Position numbers and translations under genes: made by a program. DNA of 64,000 bases from Sandaracinobacteroides saxicola (GTDB lineage: Bacteria > Pseudomonadota > Alphaproteobacteria > Sphingomonadales > Sphingomonadaceae): the NCBI RefSeq assembly GCF_014117445.1, contig NZ_CP059851.1, forward strand, positions 1,798,001-1,862,000, written 5' to 3'. Shown piece by piece: positions 7,758-15,902 of this stretch; positions within the stretch are counted from its first letter, which is position 1, and every line of letters starts with the position of its first letter. The notes under the pieces were generated by a model that did no database searches, was not told where the DNA came from, and saw nothing but the letters and a program-made list of their open reading frames with translations.

Positions 7758-9619
7758 TCGCTCGACTGCGTTTCGTCTGCGCGCTGGCATTCCTCATGTT
7801 TTCTCTGACGGCGTCCGCGCAGCCGATGCCGGATACGGCCGCACCGCTGGCCGAGCAACTGCTGGGCGGCGCTGTGCGCGAACATCGCGCGTCGGCGGCG
7901 ATCTTCGGCGAGGTGCGCAACGGGCAGGTCGTGGCACTGCGGGGCTGGGGCAACACGGGGGGGATCGGTTCGCCCGCCGTCGATGTGCGGCAGACTCGCT
8001 TTCCGGTGGCGTCAATCACCAAGACCTTAACCGCAATTGCCATCGCCCGTCTGGTTGAGGCAGGCCGCATCCGGTCGCTTGACGATCCAGTTAACAGCTA
8101 TTTAAAGCACTTTCAGCTGCCTGACGGCCCAGGACGTGCGATCACCTTGCGGGACTTGCTGACGCACCGCTCCGGATTGGACGATACCAACTTCGGCCTC
8201 TATCGCACGCGCGATTCACGCCTCTATCCGCTGCCCGGCGCTGCCTATGCCGCGATGATGCCCCGGCGCGTGCGTGAGGCTGGCCGGTGGCCAGCCTATT
8301 CGAATTTCGGCGTGGCGATCTTGGGCGCGGTGGTCGAGGACGTTGGCGGAACAAGCTATGCACATACGGTCGTTCAGGATGTATTTCGTCCGCTTGGCAT
8401 GGCAGGTGCGATGCTGCCGGTTTCGCTACATGCGCCGGCAAATCTGATCGTCCCGCAGGATCTGACCGATCCACAGCACCCCGTCGCAAGGCCGGTGCGC
8501 CCGGATTCGCTGTTGAATCTGCCTTCGGGCGGTGCCGTCATGACGGCAGCCGATCTCGCGCGCTATGTGCAGGCGCTCGTTACCGGCCCCGATATTCCGG
8601 GCGTCCTCGGCCCCCGCGGAACGGCGATGCTGACGACGACGCTCGCCATGACCCATCCGGCCATGTCAGGCCATGCCATGCTGTTCGAAACGCAGCCCGT
8701 GGGGCCGCTTCTGCTGCTGAAGCACGGCGGCACCACCGAAGGCGTATGGTGCGAAATGTTCCTGGCGCGCGCGGCGCGATCGGGGCTGTTCTTCTGCATG
8801 ACCGACTGGTGGCATGGCCGCGGCACCGTGCTGCCTGCCGACCGACCAGGCATAACGCTTCAGCTCGTTGCCGCGTTCCTCGGCGACCTGACCGGCACCG
8901 ATGTGACCAAGGCAGCCGCCATGCCCGCCGCAGCCGCGCCGCCCGGCGATACTGGCCGTTACGCGGGCACCTATGTCAGCGCACGCAGTTACCGCGCCAG
9001 CGCAGCGGCGGTGCTGTCGATCTTTGCTCTCAATGCTGTTGTGGTCGAAACGGCGCCCGACGGGCTGCGCATCGGCGGTGCCGGCGGCTACCGAGAAGTC
9101 GCACCGGGCCTGTTTCGCAGTGCTGTCTCTCCTGAAGCCATCGCGTTCCTCCCAAACGGGAAGGGCTTTGCGCTGGTGCGCCAGTTTCGTCCGGATGCCT
9201 ATCTGCCCGCGCGCTGGATCGAGCGGCCTCATGTCGCCGTGGGCCTGCTGGCCGGCGGGGTGGCGGCGCTGATGATTGCCTTGGCGCTCGCCTGGCGCGG
9301 CGCCCGCGACCAAAGTCGCACTGCGCTTGTGCTGTCGTTGGTTGCGGTTGGCGGCTTCGTCGCCGCTTTGCAGGCGCCGTTTCCTGGCGTAGCGCCGCTC
9401 ATGGACGGTTACTTTGCCGGGGACGCGACCCGCTTTCAAATTGCTGCTGCGCTGGCATTGCTTGCAGTTGTCATGGGGGCGGCCGGCGCGCTGCTCGCCC
9501 TGCGCAACGTTGATGGTCGAGGCCGGGCTCTGATGACGGCGCTGTTTGCCGCCGCAGCGGCTGGCACCTTGCTCGTGCTGTTTGTGCAGTTGCACCTGCT
9601 TGGCATCGCGCGGCTCTGA
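7754..9619 (+). CDS. Class C beta-lactamase-fold serine hydrolase with C-terminal membrane segments
   Basis: A 621-residue exported enzyme. A signal peptide (LRFVCALAFLMFSLTASA) precedes the serine hydrolase domain. Motifs are SITK (Ser87, Lys90), YSN (Tyr182) and HGG (about 324), the three catalytic elements of the beta-lactamase/DD-peptidase/D-aminopeptidase fold. After about residue 490 come three or four hydrophobic helices that anchor it in the inner membrane. Given the dipeptide epimerase and peptide transporter nearby, a D-aminopeptidase or peptide esterase role is more likely than drug resistance, though this is inference. It ends 2 bp from the convergent aldolase-like gene. Confidence 0.85.
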   Translation: MIARLRFVCALAFLMFSLTASAQPMPDTAAPLAEQLLGGAVREHRASAAIFGEVRNGQVVALRGWGNTGGIGSPAVDVRQTRFPVASITKTLTAIAIARLVEAGRIRSLDDPVNSYLKHFQLPDGPGRAITLRDLLTHRSGLDDTNFGLYRTRDSRLYPLPGAAYAAMMPRRVREAGRWPAYSNFGVAILGAVVEDVGGTSYAHTVVQDVFRPLGMAGAMLPVSLHAPANLIVPQDLTDPQHPVARPVRPDSLLNLPSGGAVMTAADLARYVQALVTGPDIPGVLGPRGTAMLTTTLAMTHPAMSGHAMLFETQPVGPLLLLKHGGTTEGVWCEMFLARAARSGLFFCMTDWWHGRGTVLPADRPGITLQLVAAFLGDLTGTDVTKAAAMPAAAAPPGDTGRYAGTYVSARSYRASAAAVLSIFALNAVVVETAPDGLRIGGAGGYREVAPGLFRSAVSPEAIAFLPNGKGFALVRQFRPDAYLPARWIERPHVAVGLLAGGVAALMIALALAWRGARDQSRTALVLSLVAVGGFVAALQAPFPGVAPLMDGYFAGDATRFQIAAALALLAVVMGAAGALLALRNVDGRGRALMTALFAAAAAGTLLVLFVQLHLLGIARL

Positions 9620-9621
9620 CA

Positions 9622-10743
9622 TTACCAGCCGTTGTGACGGGCCCAGGTGCCGACCAGCTGCCCACCCCGTAGCAAATGATAGCGGTCATAGGCGGCTGCG
9701 GTCATGTCCGAATGGTTGGGCAGAATGCGCAACTGCCCTCCGATCGGCGCCGAACCAAAGTCGATCGGTGTGCCGTCGATGCTTTCAACCAGCCCTAACT
9801 CCTGATGCACATCGGCAACCCATAAGGGCAGACGACGGCCATCTGCGGCGGTCACCAGCCCATAGCGAGCATCGAAGGACCGCCCCGCGGTGCTGCGATC
9901 TTTGGACAGCGCCATGCCGCCTGCATCGATCCACAGCCGTTTGCTGTCGGGCTGATGCCCGACCACGGTGGAAAGCACGCTGAGCGCGATGTCATCCAGC
10001 GTGCAAGCGCCGATGCCGGCCTGAAACAGGTCTTGAAAAACAAAGATGCCACCCCGCACCTCCGTAACACCCTCAAGGGTTGCCGCAGCCATCAGCGCCG
10101 GGGTCGAGCCGAAGCTGAGTATCTCCGGCTGGCCGCCCAGCGCCGCGATACGCTGTCCGGCCGCTACGAGGGCGCGCCGATGCCGCTCGGCCAGCACCGC
10201 GCGGGCGTCCGGTTCAATGTCGTAAGAGGCACCCGCATAGCTCATGGCGCCCAGCAGCGTGAAGCCGGAGTCCGCGATCAGCAGCGCCGCCAGCGCGTCG
10301 AACGCATCGCCGAGACGAACCCCGGCGCGATGGCCGTCAACGTCGATCTCGATCAGCACCGGCAGCGGTCTGGCACCGCGTCGCGCTGCGGCCAGTTGCG
10401 CCACAGCAACCGGCGAATCGACAAGCGACAGGAGCCGGCACCCGCCTGCCAGCAGTGCCTCGACCCGCGAGACCTTCGATGCCGACAGCAGCGTCGCATA
10501 GAGAATGTCGTTGAAGCCGGCGGAAGCGAACACGTCCGCCTCGCTGAGCGTCGATACGGTGATCGGGCCGATGCCGCCACCCAGTTCCTTGCCGATCTCT
10601 ATGGCCTTGGGGGTCTTCACGTGCGGCCGCAAGCCGACCCCAAGGCGCTGTGCCGCTGTCTGCACGCGGGCGATGTTGCGCGCCATGATGTCCAGATCGA
10701 GCAGCAGGCACGGGGTCTGCAGATCGCGCAGCTGCGTCGTCAT
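9622..10743 (-). CDS. D-threonine aldolase/D-serine dehydratase-like PLP enzyme
   Basis: A 373-residue fold-type III (alanine-racemase barrel) enzyme. The start at 10743 follows GAGGAG in the end of the upstream gene. The PLP Lys is in RPHVKTPK (about K43). A C-terminal PNHSD motif (His about 344, Asp about 346) matches the metal-binding H-x-D of D-threonine aldolases, where D-serine dehydratases usually have H-x-C. The family cleaves or dehydrates D-beta-hydroxy amino acids. The beta-hydroxyaspartate aldolase BhcC belongs to the same family. It is the last gene of the operon that starts at 14739. Confidence 0.82.
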   Translation of the reverse strand: MTTQLRDLQTPCLLLDLDIMARNIARVQTAAQRLGVGLRPHVKTPKAIEIGKELGGGIGPITVSTLSEADVFASAGFNDILYATLLSASKVSRVEALLAGGCRLLSLVDSPVAVAQLAAARRGARPLPVLIEIDVDGHRAGVRLGDAFDALAALLIADSGFTLLGAMSYAGASYDIEPDARAVLAERHRRALVAAGQRIAALGGQPEILSFGSTPALMAAATLEGVTEVRGGIFVFQDLFQAGIGACTLDDIALSVLSTVVGHQPDSKRLWIDAGGMALSKDRSTAGRSFDARYGLVTAADGRRLPLWVADVHQELGLVESIDGTPIDFGSAPIGGQLRILPNHSDMTAAAYDRYHLLRGGQLVGTWARHNGW

Positions 10744-10754
10744 GCTCAGGCTCC

Positions 10755-11729
10755 TCAACCGATATCGATCGTCTGCAACGTGCCCGCTGCCCGTGCCCGT
10801 GCGAGCGCGAGCCTCGCAACGGCCAGATCCTGCAGCGCGGTTCCCGAACTGTCGAAGATTGTGATCAAGTCCGCAGACTGTCGACCCGCCGCGATGCCGC
10901 GCAGGACATCGCCAAGGGCCGTGATGCGCGCGAGGGGCAAGCCTTGCGCAACCGCCTGGCTGAATTCACCGATGGCGGCGCTCTGTGCCGGCAGGTCGGC
11001 GAACAGGGCGGCCTTGTCGAACAGCGCAGGATCGAGCTCGGCCTTGCCAGGTTCGTCAGCCCCCATCGCCGACACATGGGTGCCGGCGCGCACCTGTTCA
11101 GCCCCGATCAGCGGCACATGCGACGGCGTCACCGTCACGATCAGATCGGCCGTGGCGGCATCGCTGGCCACGGTTCCCGGCCGGGCCGGATAGCCTTCCT
11201 CAGCGAGCATTCGGGCCAGTTTCGCTGCGCCCTCGTTCGACCGGCCCGCAATCGCGATGTCGGTAAGTGGCCGCACGCGCGCCACCGCCCGCGCCTCCCA
11301 ATAGGCCTGATGGCCGCTGCCAATCACCAGCAGCCGCGATGCATCAGGCCTGGCCAGTGCCCGCACCGCCACCGCGTCGGCGGCAGCGGTGCGGATAGCG
11401 GTGAGATAGGTGGCAGCGACCAGCGCCGCCGGGAAGCCCGTGCCCGGGTCGAGCAGCAGAGTGGTCGATCCATGCGCCGCCAGCCCCTTGGCACGATTGC
11501 CCGGCCAGTATGTGCCGATTTTCAAGCCCGGTGTGCCATCAACCCCTTCGCGCCCCAGCTTGGCGCCGAAGCGGCCCGTGTCCGCACCGCGCCCGAGCGC
11601 GACCGGAAACAGCTCAGCACGACCGGCCGACAGGTCGATGAAGGCCTGCGCCACCGCCTCAATGGCATCGTCCAGGCTCACCACCGCGCGCGCCGTCTCT
11701 TCGCTGACGATCTCCAGCGGTCGTTGCAT
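10755..11729 (-). CDS. Ornithine cyclodeaminase/mu-crystallin family (ketimine reductase-like)
   Basis: A 324-residue NAD(P)-dependent enzyme. The Rossmann motif is VIGSGHQAYWEARA (about residue 130). Family blocks are GLKIGTYWPGN (substrate Lys), STTLLLDPGTG and YLTAIRTAAADA. The ATG at 11729 follows a GGGGTAGG site that includes the stop of the epimerase gene. Family members reduce cyclic or linear imines, deaminate ornithine, or reduce iminosuccinate (BhcD). The GxYWPGN and KGLxxHxST blocks remind me of BhcD, but I could not compare sequences. It lies between the epimerase and the aldolase-like gene. Confidence 0.82.
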   Translation of the reverse strand: MQRPLEIVSEETARAVVSLDDAIEAVAQAFIDLSAGRAELFPVALGRGADTGRFGAKLGREGVDGTPGLKIGTYWPGNRAKGLAAHGSTTLLLDPGTGFPAALVAATYLTAIRTAAADAVAVRALARPDASRLLVIGSGHQAYWEARAVARVRPLTDIAIAGRSNEGAAKLARMLAEEGYPARPGTVASDAATADLIVTVTPSHVPLIGAEQVRAGTHVSAMGADEPGKAELDPALFDKAALFADLPAQSAAIGEFSQAVAQGLPLARITALGDVLRGIAAGRQSADLITIFDSSGTALQDLAVARLALARARAAGTLQTIDIG

Positions 11730-11731
11730 GC

Positions 11732-12712
11732 CTACCCCCAAAGCGCACGTGACGGAAAGCGGAAGCGCCAGTCCTTGTGCACCAGCGTCGGCGCGCGATC
11801 ATGCACCAGGTAGGTTGCAGCGTCGATGTCGAACCAGCGCGCGTGCGCGGCGAGCAGGAACAGCGGCGCGACCCCCAGCGACGTCGTGAGCATGCTGCCA
11901 GCCATTATGCCAAGCCCACGGGCCCTGGCCACGGCCACCATTCGCAAGGCTTCCGAGGGGCCCCCGCACTTGTCGAGCTTGATGTTGATCGACTGGTAGA
12001 CCGGCGACAATTGCTCGACGCTCGCCGCATCGTCAACGGCTTCGTCGGCGCAAAGTGGGATGATGTCGGCCAGGTCGGCCAAGGCTGCCTCGCTGCCCGG
12101 CGGGCATGGCTGCTCGACACAGGCGACGTCGGCCGCGCACAGGCCTGGCAGGACCGCGCGATACGCATCCGGCGTCCAGCCGGCGTTGCCGTCGACCAGC
12201 AAGACGCTGTCCGGCATCGCGGCGCGAATGGCTGCAATGCGCCGTTCATCATCGGCGACTGTTCCACCCAGCTTGACCTTGATCGCCGATGCATGCGCAG
12301 GACAGGCCCGCGCTTCTGCCGCCATTGCACCTGGTGGACCGAGACTGACCGTCCATGTCGAAGCGATCTGGTCGACTGAACGCGCAGCCGGCGCAAACAC
12401 CGGCCGATTGTCGGCCTTGGCCTGCCAGTCCCACCATGCCGCATCAAGTGCGGCGCGCGCGCCTCCCGGCGGGAGCGCGGCAATCATGGCCACGATGTCT
12501 GCCGTCGTCGCGGCCGCAGTCTGAACCTGTGCGGCAATCGAGTCGGCCGTCTCGCCATGATAGCTGACCCCGACGGCTTCGCCAGCGCCGCGGACCCCGT
12601 TGCCCAGCAGCCGGACATGACAGGTCTCAACCGCCGTCTGCACACCGCGCGCAATGGCGAGCGGACGCCGTGTCGCGAACCGCGAGACCGTGACGTCGAC
12701 ATCGAGGTTCAT
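11732..12712 (-). CDS. Dipeptide epimerase (enolase superfamily, MLE subgroup)
   Basis: A 326-residue enzyme expected to epimerise the C-terminal residue of a dipeptide, of the L-Ala-D/L-Glu epimerase type. Catalytic KxK is K145/K147 in AIKVKLGG. Metal ligands are D174 (VDGNAGW), E200 (VEQP) and D223 (CADEA), and the opposing Lys is K245 (INIKLDK). The C-terminal DxD (D294/D296 in WFDIDAAT) is the residue pair that holds the dipeptide amino group in this family, which favours a dipeptide over muconate. The start overlaps the CoA ligase stop by 4 bp. With the POT transporter it points to peptide catabolism. Confidence 0.85.
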   Translation of the reverse strand: MNLDVDVTVSRFATRRPLAIARGVQTAVETCHVRLLGNGVRGAGEAVGVSYHGETADSIAAQVQTAAATTADIVAMIAALPPGGARAALDAAWWDWQAKADNRPVFAPAARSVDQIASTWTVSLGPPGAMAAEARACPAHASAIKVKLGGTVADDERRIAAIRAAMPDSVLLVDGNAGWTPDAYRAVLPGLCAADVACVEQPCPPGSEAALADLADIIPLCADEAVDDAASVEQLSPVYQSINIKLDKCGGPSEALRMVAVARARGLGIMAGSMLTTSLGVAPLFLLAAHARWFDIDAATYLVHDRAPTLVHKDWRFRFPSRALWG

Positions 12713-14220
12713 CCGCCGACTGCCAATGCCTGTGCACGCAATGCCAGCTTGTCGACCTTGCCGTTCGGCAGGATCGGCAGCGCCGCAACCAGATGAATGC
12801 GTTTGGGGCATTTGTAATTCGCCAGCGTCTCGCCGAGCGCCGCGCGCAGTCCGGCCTCCGTCCACTGGCCGCCGCCGGTCATGACGAAGCCGTGGCCAAC
12901 TTCCTGATAGAGCGGGTCGGGCACAGCGACGACGGCGGCGGCAATCACGCCTGGCAGGCGTTCGATGGCGAGTTCGACTTCGCGCGGATAGATGTTGAAG
13001 CCGCCCGACTTGAACATGTCGGACGCACGACCGACCAGCGTGATGGACCCGTCGTCGTTCCAATGCCCCAGATCGCCGCTGCGCAGATAGCCATCCTCGG
13101 TGAAGACGGCCCGTGTCGCGTCCTCACGCCCCCAATAGCCGATCATGTTGAACGGCGAACGGATCTGCAATTCGCCAGCCGCGCCATCGTCATGGCTGAT
13201 GCGGATATCAACCTCGGGCAGCGGCACGCCGATGCTGCCCGCGAGCGCCGAGCTGGCGGCATTGGCTGGGGTGTGGGTGACGTTGCAGCCGGTTTCGGTC
13301 ATCCCGTAGACCGCCACTCGTCGCGCCCCGAAGCCGCCCAGCGCCTCGACAATCGCGGGCGGCATCGCGGCACCGCCCCAGACGATATAGCGGACACTGC
13401 TCATATCGGTCGTAGTAGCTGCGGGGCGGCTGAGCATGAGCATCAGCATCGTCGGGATGCCGCCCCAGACGTTGACCCGCTCGCTTGCGATGAGCGCAAA
13501 CTGCTCGTCAGGATCGAAACCTGGCGTGAAGACCAACGTTCCGCCGGCCACCAGATTGGTCAGGCAGGTATCACCGACGCAGGCGATGTGATTGATCGGA
13601 AAGGCACAAATCTGTGTCGGCGGTGTCGGATCAGCGTAAACCTGCGCCTGCGCGCGCGCCCCGCCCACGAGCGCCCCGTGTGACAGCAAGGCACCCTTGG
13701 GCGTACCGGTCGTGCCCGAGGTGTAGACGATCAGGGCGGGTTCCGCGGCTGTCAGCGGGCGCGACTCAGCCGCCTGTGCAGGCAGGGTGTCGGCCAGCAG
13801 GCCGTCCTCGCCAAACCAGCGCAGCACGGTTGCAGGTGTCACGACCGCTTCAAGATCCTCACGATAGGCGCGGCCGTCCAGCGTGGCGACGGCGAGAACG
13901 GCCTTGGCGCCGGAGTCGATGATCACATGCCGCAATTCGTCGCGGCGGTGCCGCGTGCCAAGGCCTACCCAGATGGCACCGATCGACGTTGTGGCAAGAA
14001 AACTCGACCAGAAGGCAAGACCGGGCGGCGCAAGAACGGCGACCCGGTCGCCTGGCATGATGCCGATGCCACCCAGCTGGCGTGCAAATGCCGCGACCTG
14101 CATGCCCAGTTCGCGATAGGTCAGGCGCCGATCTCCGTCGACGACGGCCAGCGCGTCAGGCCGCAGCGAGACCTGTTCGGCCAAGGCCGCTGCGACCGTA
14201 TCGCTGATCGGGTGCCGCAC
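12709..14220 (-). CDS. AMP-dependent acyl-CoA synthetase/ligase
   Basis: A 503-residue ANL-superfamily enzyme that activates a carboxylate through an acyl-adenylate. YTSGTTGTPKGAL (about residue 168) is the P-loop, YGMTETG (about 300) the adenine motif, YLRSGDLGHW (about 382) the hinge motif and PNGKVDK (about 490) the catalytic C-terminal Lys. The start is GTG at 14220, 3 nt after the MaoC-like gene. Its neighbours suggest activation of a short acid left after deamination of the amino-acid part. The substrate is unknown. Confidence 0.9.
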   Translation of the reverse strand: MRHPISDTVAAALAEQVSLRPDALAVVDGDRRLTYRELGMQVAAFARQLGGIGIMPGDRVAVLAPPGLAFWSSFLATTSIGAIWVGLGTRHRRDELRHVIIDSGAKAVLAVATLDGRAYREDLEAVVTPATVLRWFGEDGLLADTLPAQAAESRPLTAAEPALIVYTSGTTGTPKGALLSHGALVGGARAQAQVYADPTPPTQICAFPINHIACVGDTCLTNLVAGGTLVFTPGFDPDEQFALIASERVNVWGGIPTMLMLMLSRPAATTTDMSSVRYIVWGGAAMPPAIVEALGGFGARRVAVYGMTETGCNVTHTPANAASSALAGSIGVPLPEVDIRISHDDGAAGELQIRSPFNMIGYWGREDATRAVFTEDGYLRSGDLGHWNDDGSITLVGRASDMFKSGGFNIYPREVELAIERLPGVIAAAVVAVPDPLYQEVGHGFVMTGGGQWTEAGLRAALGETLANYKCPKRIHLVAALPILPNGKVDKLALRAQALAVGG

Positions 14221-14223
14221 GGT

Positions 14224-14739
14224 TCACCCCGCCCGGCGAAAGCCGTCGAGGCGGCCGCTTTCGGTGGGCAGGATGGTCAGCGAAAGCCATTCCGCAACCA
14301 GCGCCGGCCGCGCGCTGCCCTCAATCTCGACCTTGACATCCATGGTCGTCAAAATACGCCCGGCGTGCGATGTGTCGACATGGATGGGAGTAACGATGGC
14401 ACGGATCCGTGCGCCGACGCGGACCGGTTCGACGAAGCGAACCCGATTGAACCCATAGTTCACGCCAAAATGCGCCTGGACGTCGGTTCCGAGCGATGTC
14501 CCCGCAATCTCGCGCACCATCGAAGTGAGCATTGCCAGCGTCCAGAAACCAAAGGCAATGGTGCCCCCGAACGGCCCATTTGCCGCCGCCCACGCCGGCT
14601 CGACATGCATGGGATCCATGTCGTCCGTGCTTTTCCCGAATGCGTCTATGTCGGCCTGCTGGACTGTCCGCCATGAAGACGGCAGCGATGATTGACCGAT
14701 GTTGACAGCTTGCCCGGTTAAAACGTCGTCGCCCGCCAT
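14224..14739 (-). CDS. MaoC-like (R)-specific enoyl-CoA hydratase/dehydratase
   Basis: A 171-residue hot-dog-fold protein, predicted to hydrate an enoyl-CoA or dehydrate a hydroxyacyl-CoA. The motif FGKSTDDMDPMHVEP carries the Asp and His of the (R)-hydratase active site (usual form GDxNPxHxD). The start at 14739 follows GAGG six bases upstream. It is the first gene of a five-gene minus-strand operon (hydratase, CoA ligase, epimerase, OCD-like, aldolase-like). The 20-bp operator lies 24 nt upstream. A thioesterase is an alternative for the fold, but the hydratase motif is clear. Confidence 0.8.
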   Translation of the reverse strand: MAGDDVLTGQAVNIGQSSLPSSWRTVQQADIDAFGKSTDDMDPMHVEPAWAAANGPFGGTIAFGFWTLAMLTSMVREIAGTSLGTDVQAHFGVNYGFNRVRFVEPVRVGARIRAIVTPIHVDTSHAGRILTTMDVKVEIEGSARPALVAEWLSLTILPTESGRLDGFRRAG

Positions 14740-14762
14740 TTGACACCTCATGGTTGTGTTTC

Positions 14763-14782
14763 AAACATACCGGAATGTATGT
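14763..14782. promoter_or_regulatory. 20-bp palindromic operator upstream of the MaoC/CoA-ligase operon
   Basis: AAACATACCGGAATGTATGT, core CATAC-N6-GTATG. It is 19/20 identical to the site at 6451-6470, more than 8 kb away, and lies 24-43 nt before the first gene of the operon. Two such close copies in front of functionally linked operons are very unlikely by chance. The factor that binds is unknown. Confidence 0.7.
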
Positions 14783-15480
14783 ATTCTGCAAGCTAAGCTT
14801 GGCCCTGACGTCCTGCAAAGGAAGATGGCAACCCGAGCTGAAGTCCAAAACTACACTGCGGTGCCAGCAAGGCGTCAGGCCGTATGGACAAAAGCCATTC
14901 CAAAGCGACCTGATTTGTCGTCAGCGGCTGGTCCTTGGGCAGCGGCTGTGTTTCGCGGGAATCCTGACGGACGAGTTATGTCCAGCCCTCTTGTTTATCA
15001 TTTTCCTCAACCTCGCCGCCGGTCGATGATGGTCGCCGTCTTCTGCCAACGCGACCTGGCGTCGGCCGTGCGCTTAAGCACCACCTGGCTGCGAGCGACC
15101 GTGGCGAGTTTTTTTCAGTAGCCGTGCCTGCATGTCGCTGAAAACGCGTGCCTGCACCTCGCTCAGCTCGTCTTCGAATTCGTTCATTCCCCGCAACAGG
15201 GTTCGCGGAACGACTTGCAGGGAGATTGGCACGGATGATGCAAGACGTTGGCTCTGGAGCACCCGATTTTTCGGTATCCCCGTTCAAACATCGGTTGCTG
15301 AACCAGCGTTCGGCAGGTTGTCAATCCCCAATTACGGACACTTTTGCTCCCGTTCGCTGGGTGCCCTCGAAGGCACCGATGGCGCGCTACAGTTTGTCGG
15401 CCAGGTAAGATGGCAGGTTCATTGCGTCAGGCAGCAAACGCAGGATGACGGCGGTTTCGCATTCGATGCGGAAAATCAGA
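14783..15480. other. Stretch without a credible gene
   Basis: About 700 bases between the operator and the MmyB-like remnant. The open frames here are short, lack ribosome sites and resemble no family. On the minus strand around 15120-15260 there is a short helical, acidic peptide (MNEFEDELSEVQARVFSD) that may be the end of a lost gene. I see no clear terminator or promoter apart from the operator at its left end. Confidence 0.4.
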
Positions 15481-15901
15481 AGATGTTGCGGCGAGCTTAC
15501 GACTGCCGGCGACAAGCCACGATGATTGAGATGGGGGCGCTTGGCCGAATTCTACATCGCCGGACCCGGACTTCTCAGCTACCCGCCACCGCCGCCGTTA
15601 CGCCCCTGAGATTGCGCATTTTTTGCGAGGCACAGCGGATACGGCAGAAGCGCAGATAACGGCGGCATACGGTGGTATTTGGCGCACGAGTCCATTGTTT
15701 GCGACGCTATGGCAGGAGAACGATGTCGCAACCACCAGCGACGGGCGCAAGCGCCTCGACCATCCGGTTGCCGGGCCAATCGAGTTGGAGTTCTCGTCTT
15801 TTGCAGTAGAAGGTCGCCCGGAACTGAGTATGCTCGTCCACGTCCCCGTGTCACCAGCCGACGCTGAACGTGTCCGTTCACTCGTGGTCGGTCCGGCCTA
15901 G
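15481..15901 (+). pseudogene. Remnant of an XRE-type regulator with MmyB-like ligand-binding domain
   Basis: The last about 92 codons (15623-15901) match the C-terminal pattern of MmyB-like domains. A Trp/Asn-Asp-Val block (LFATLWQENDV) is followed by GRKRLDHPVAGPIELEF and then a Pro-Leu block (GRPELSMLVHVPVS). Upstream the same frame continues (EDVAASLRLPATSHDD), then meets a TGA near 15526, and no helix-turn-helix is found. MmyB-like regulators normally carry an N-terminal HTH of about 80 residues and total about 270. This copy therefore appears broken. The assignment rests on remembered family features and needs a profile search. Confidence 0.4.
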
Positions 15902-15902
15902 A

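Noticed and set aside
7754-9619. Calling the SxxK protein an antibiotic beta-lactamase
   Set aside because: It has an extra membrane tail, lacks an AmpR-type neighbour and is surrounded by peptide catabolism genes.
9955-11193. Plus-strand frame of 412 codons
   Set aside because: It runs antisense to the aldolase-like and ketimine-reductase-like genes, whose motifs are convincing. Composition is typical of a shadow frame.
14754-15408. Several short plus-strand frames after the operator
   Set aside because: No ribosome sites, no recognisable domain and no conserved pattern by eye. Kept as non-coding.
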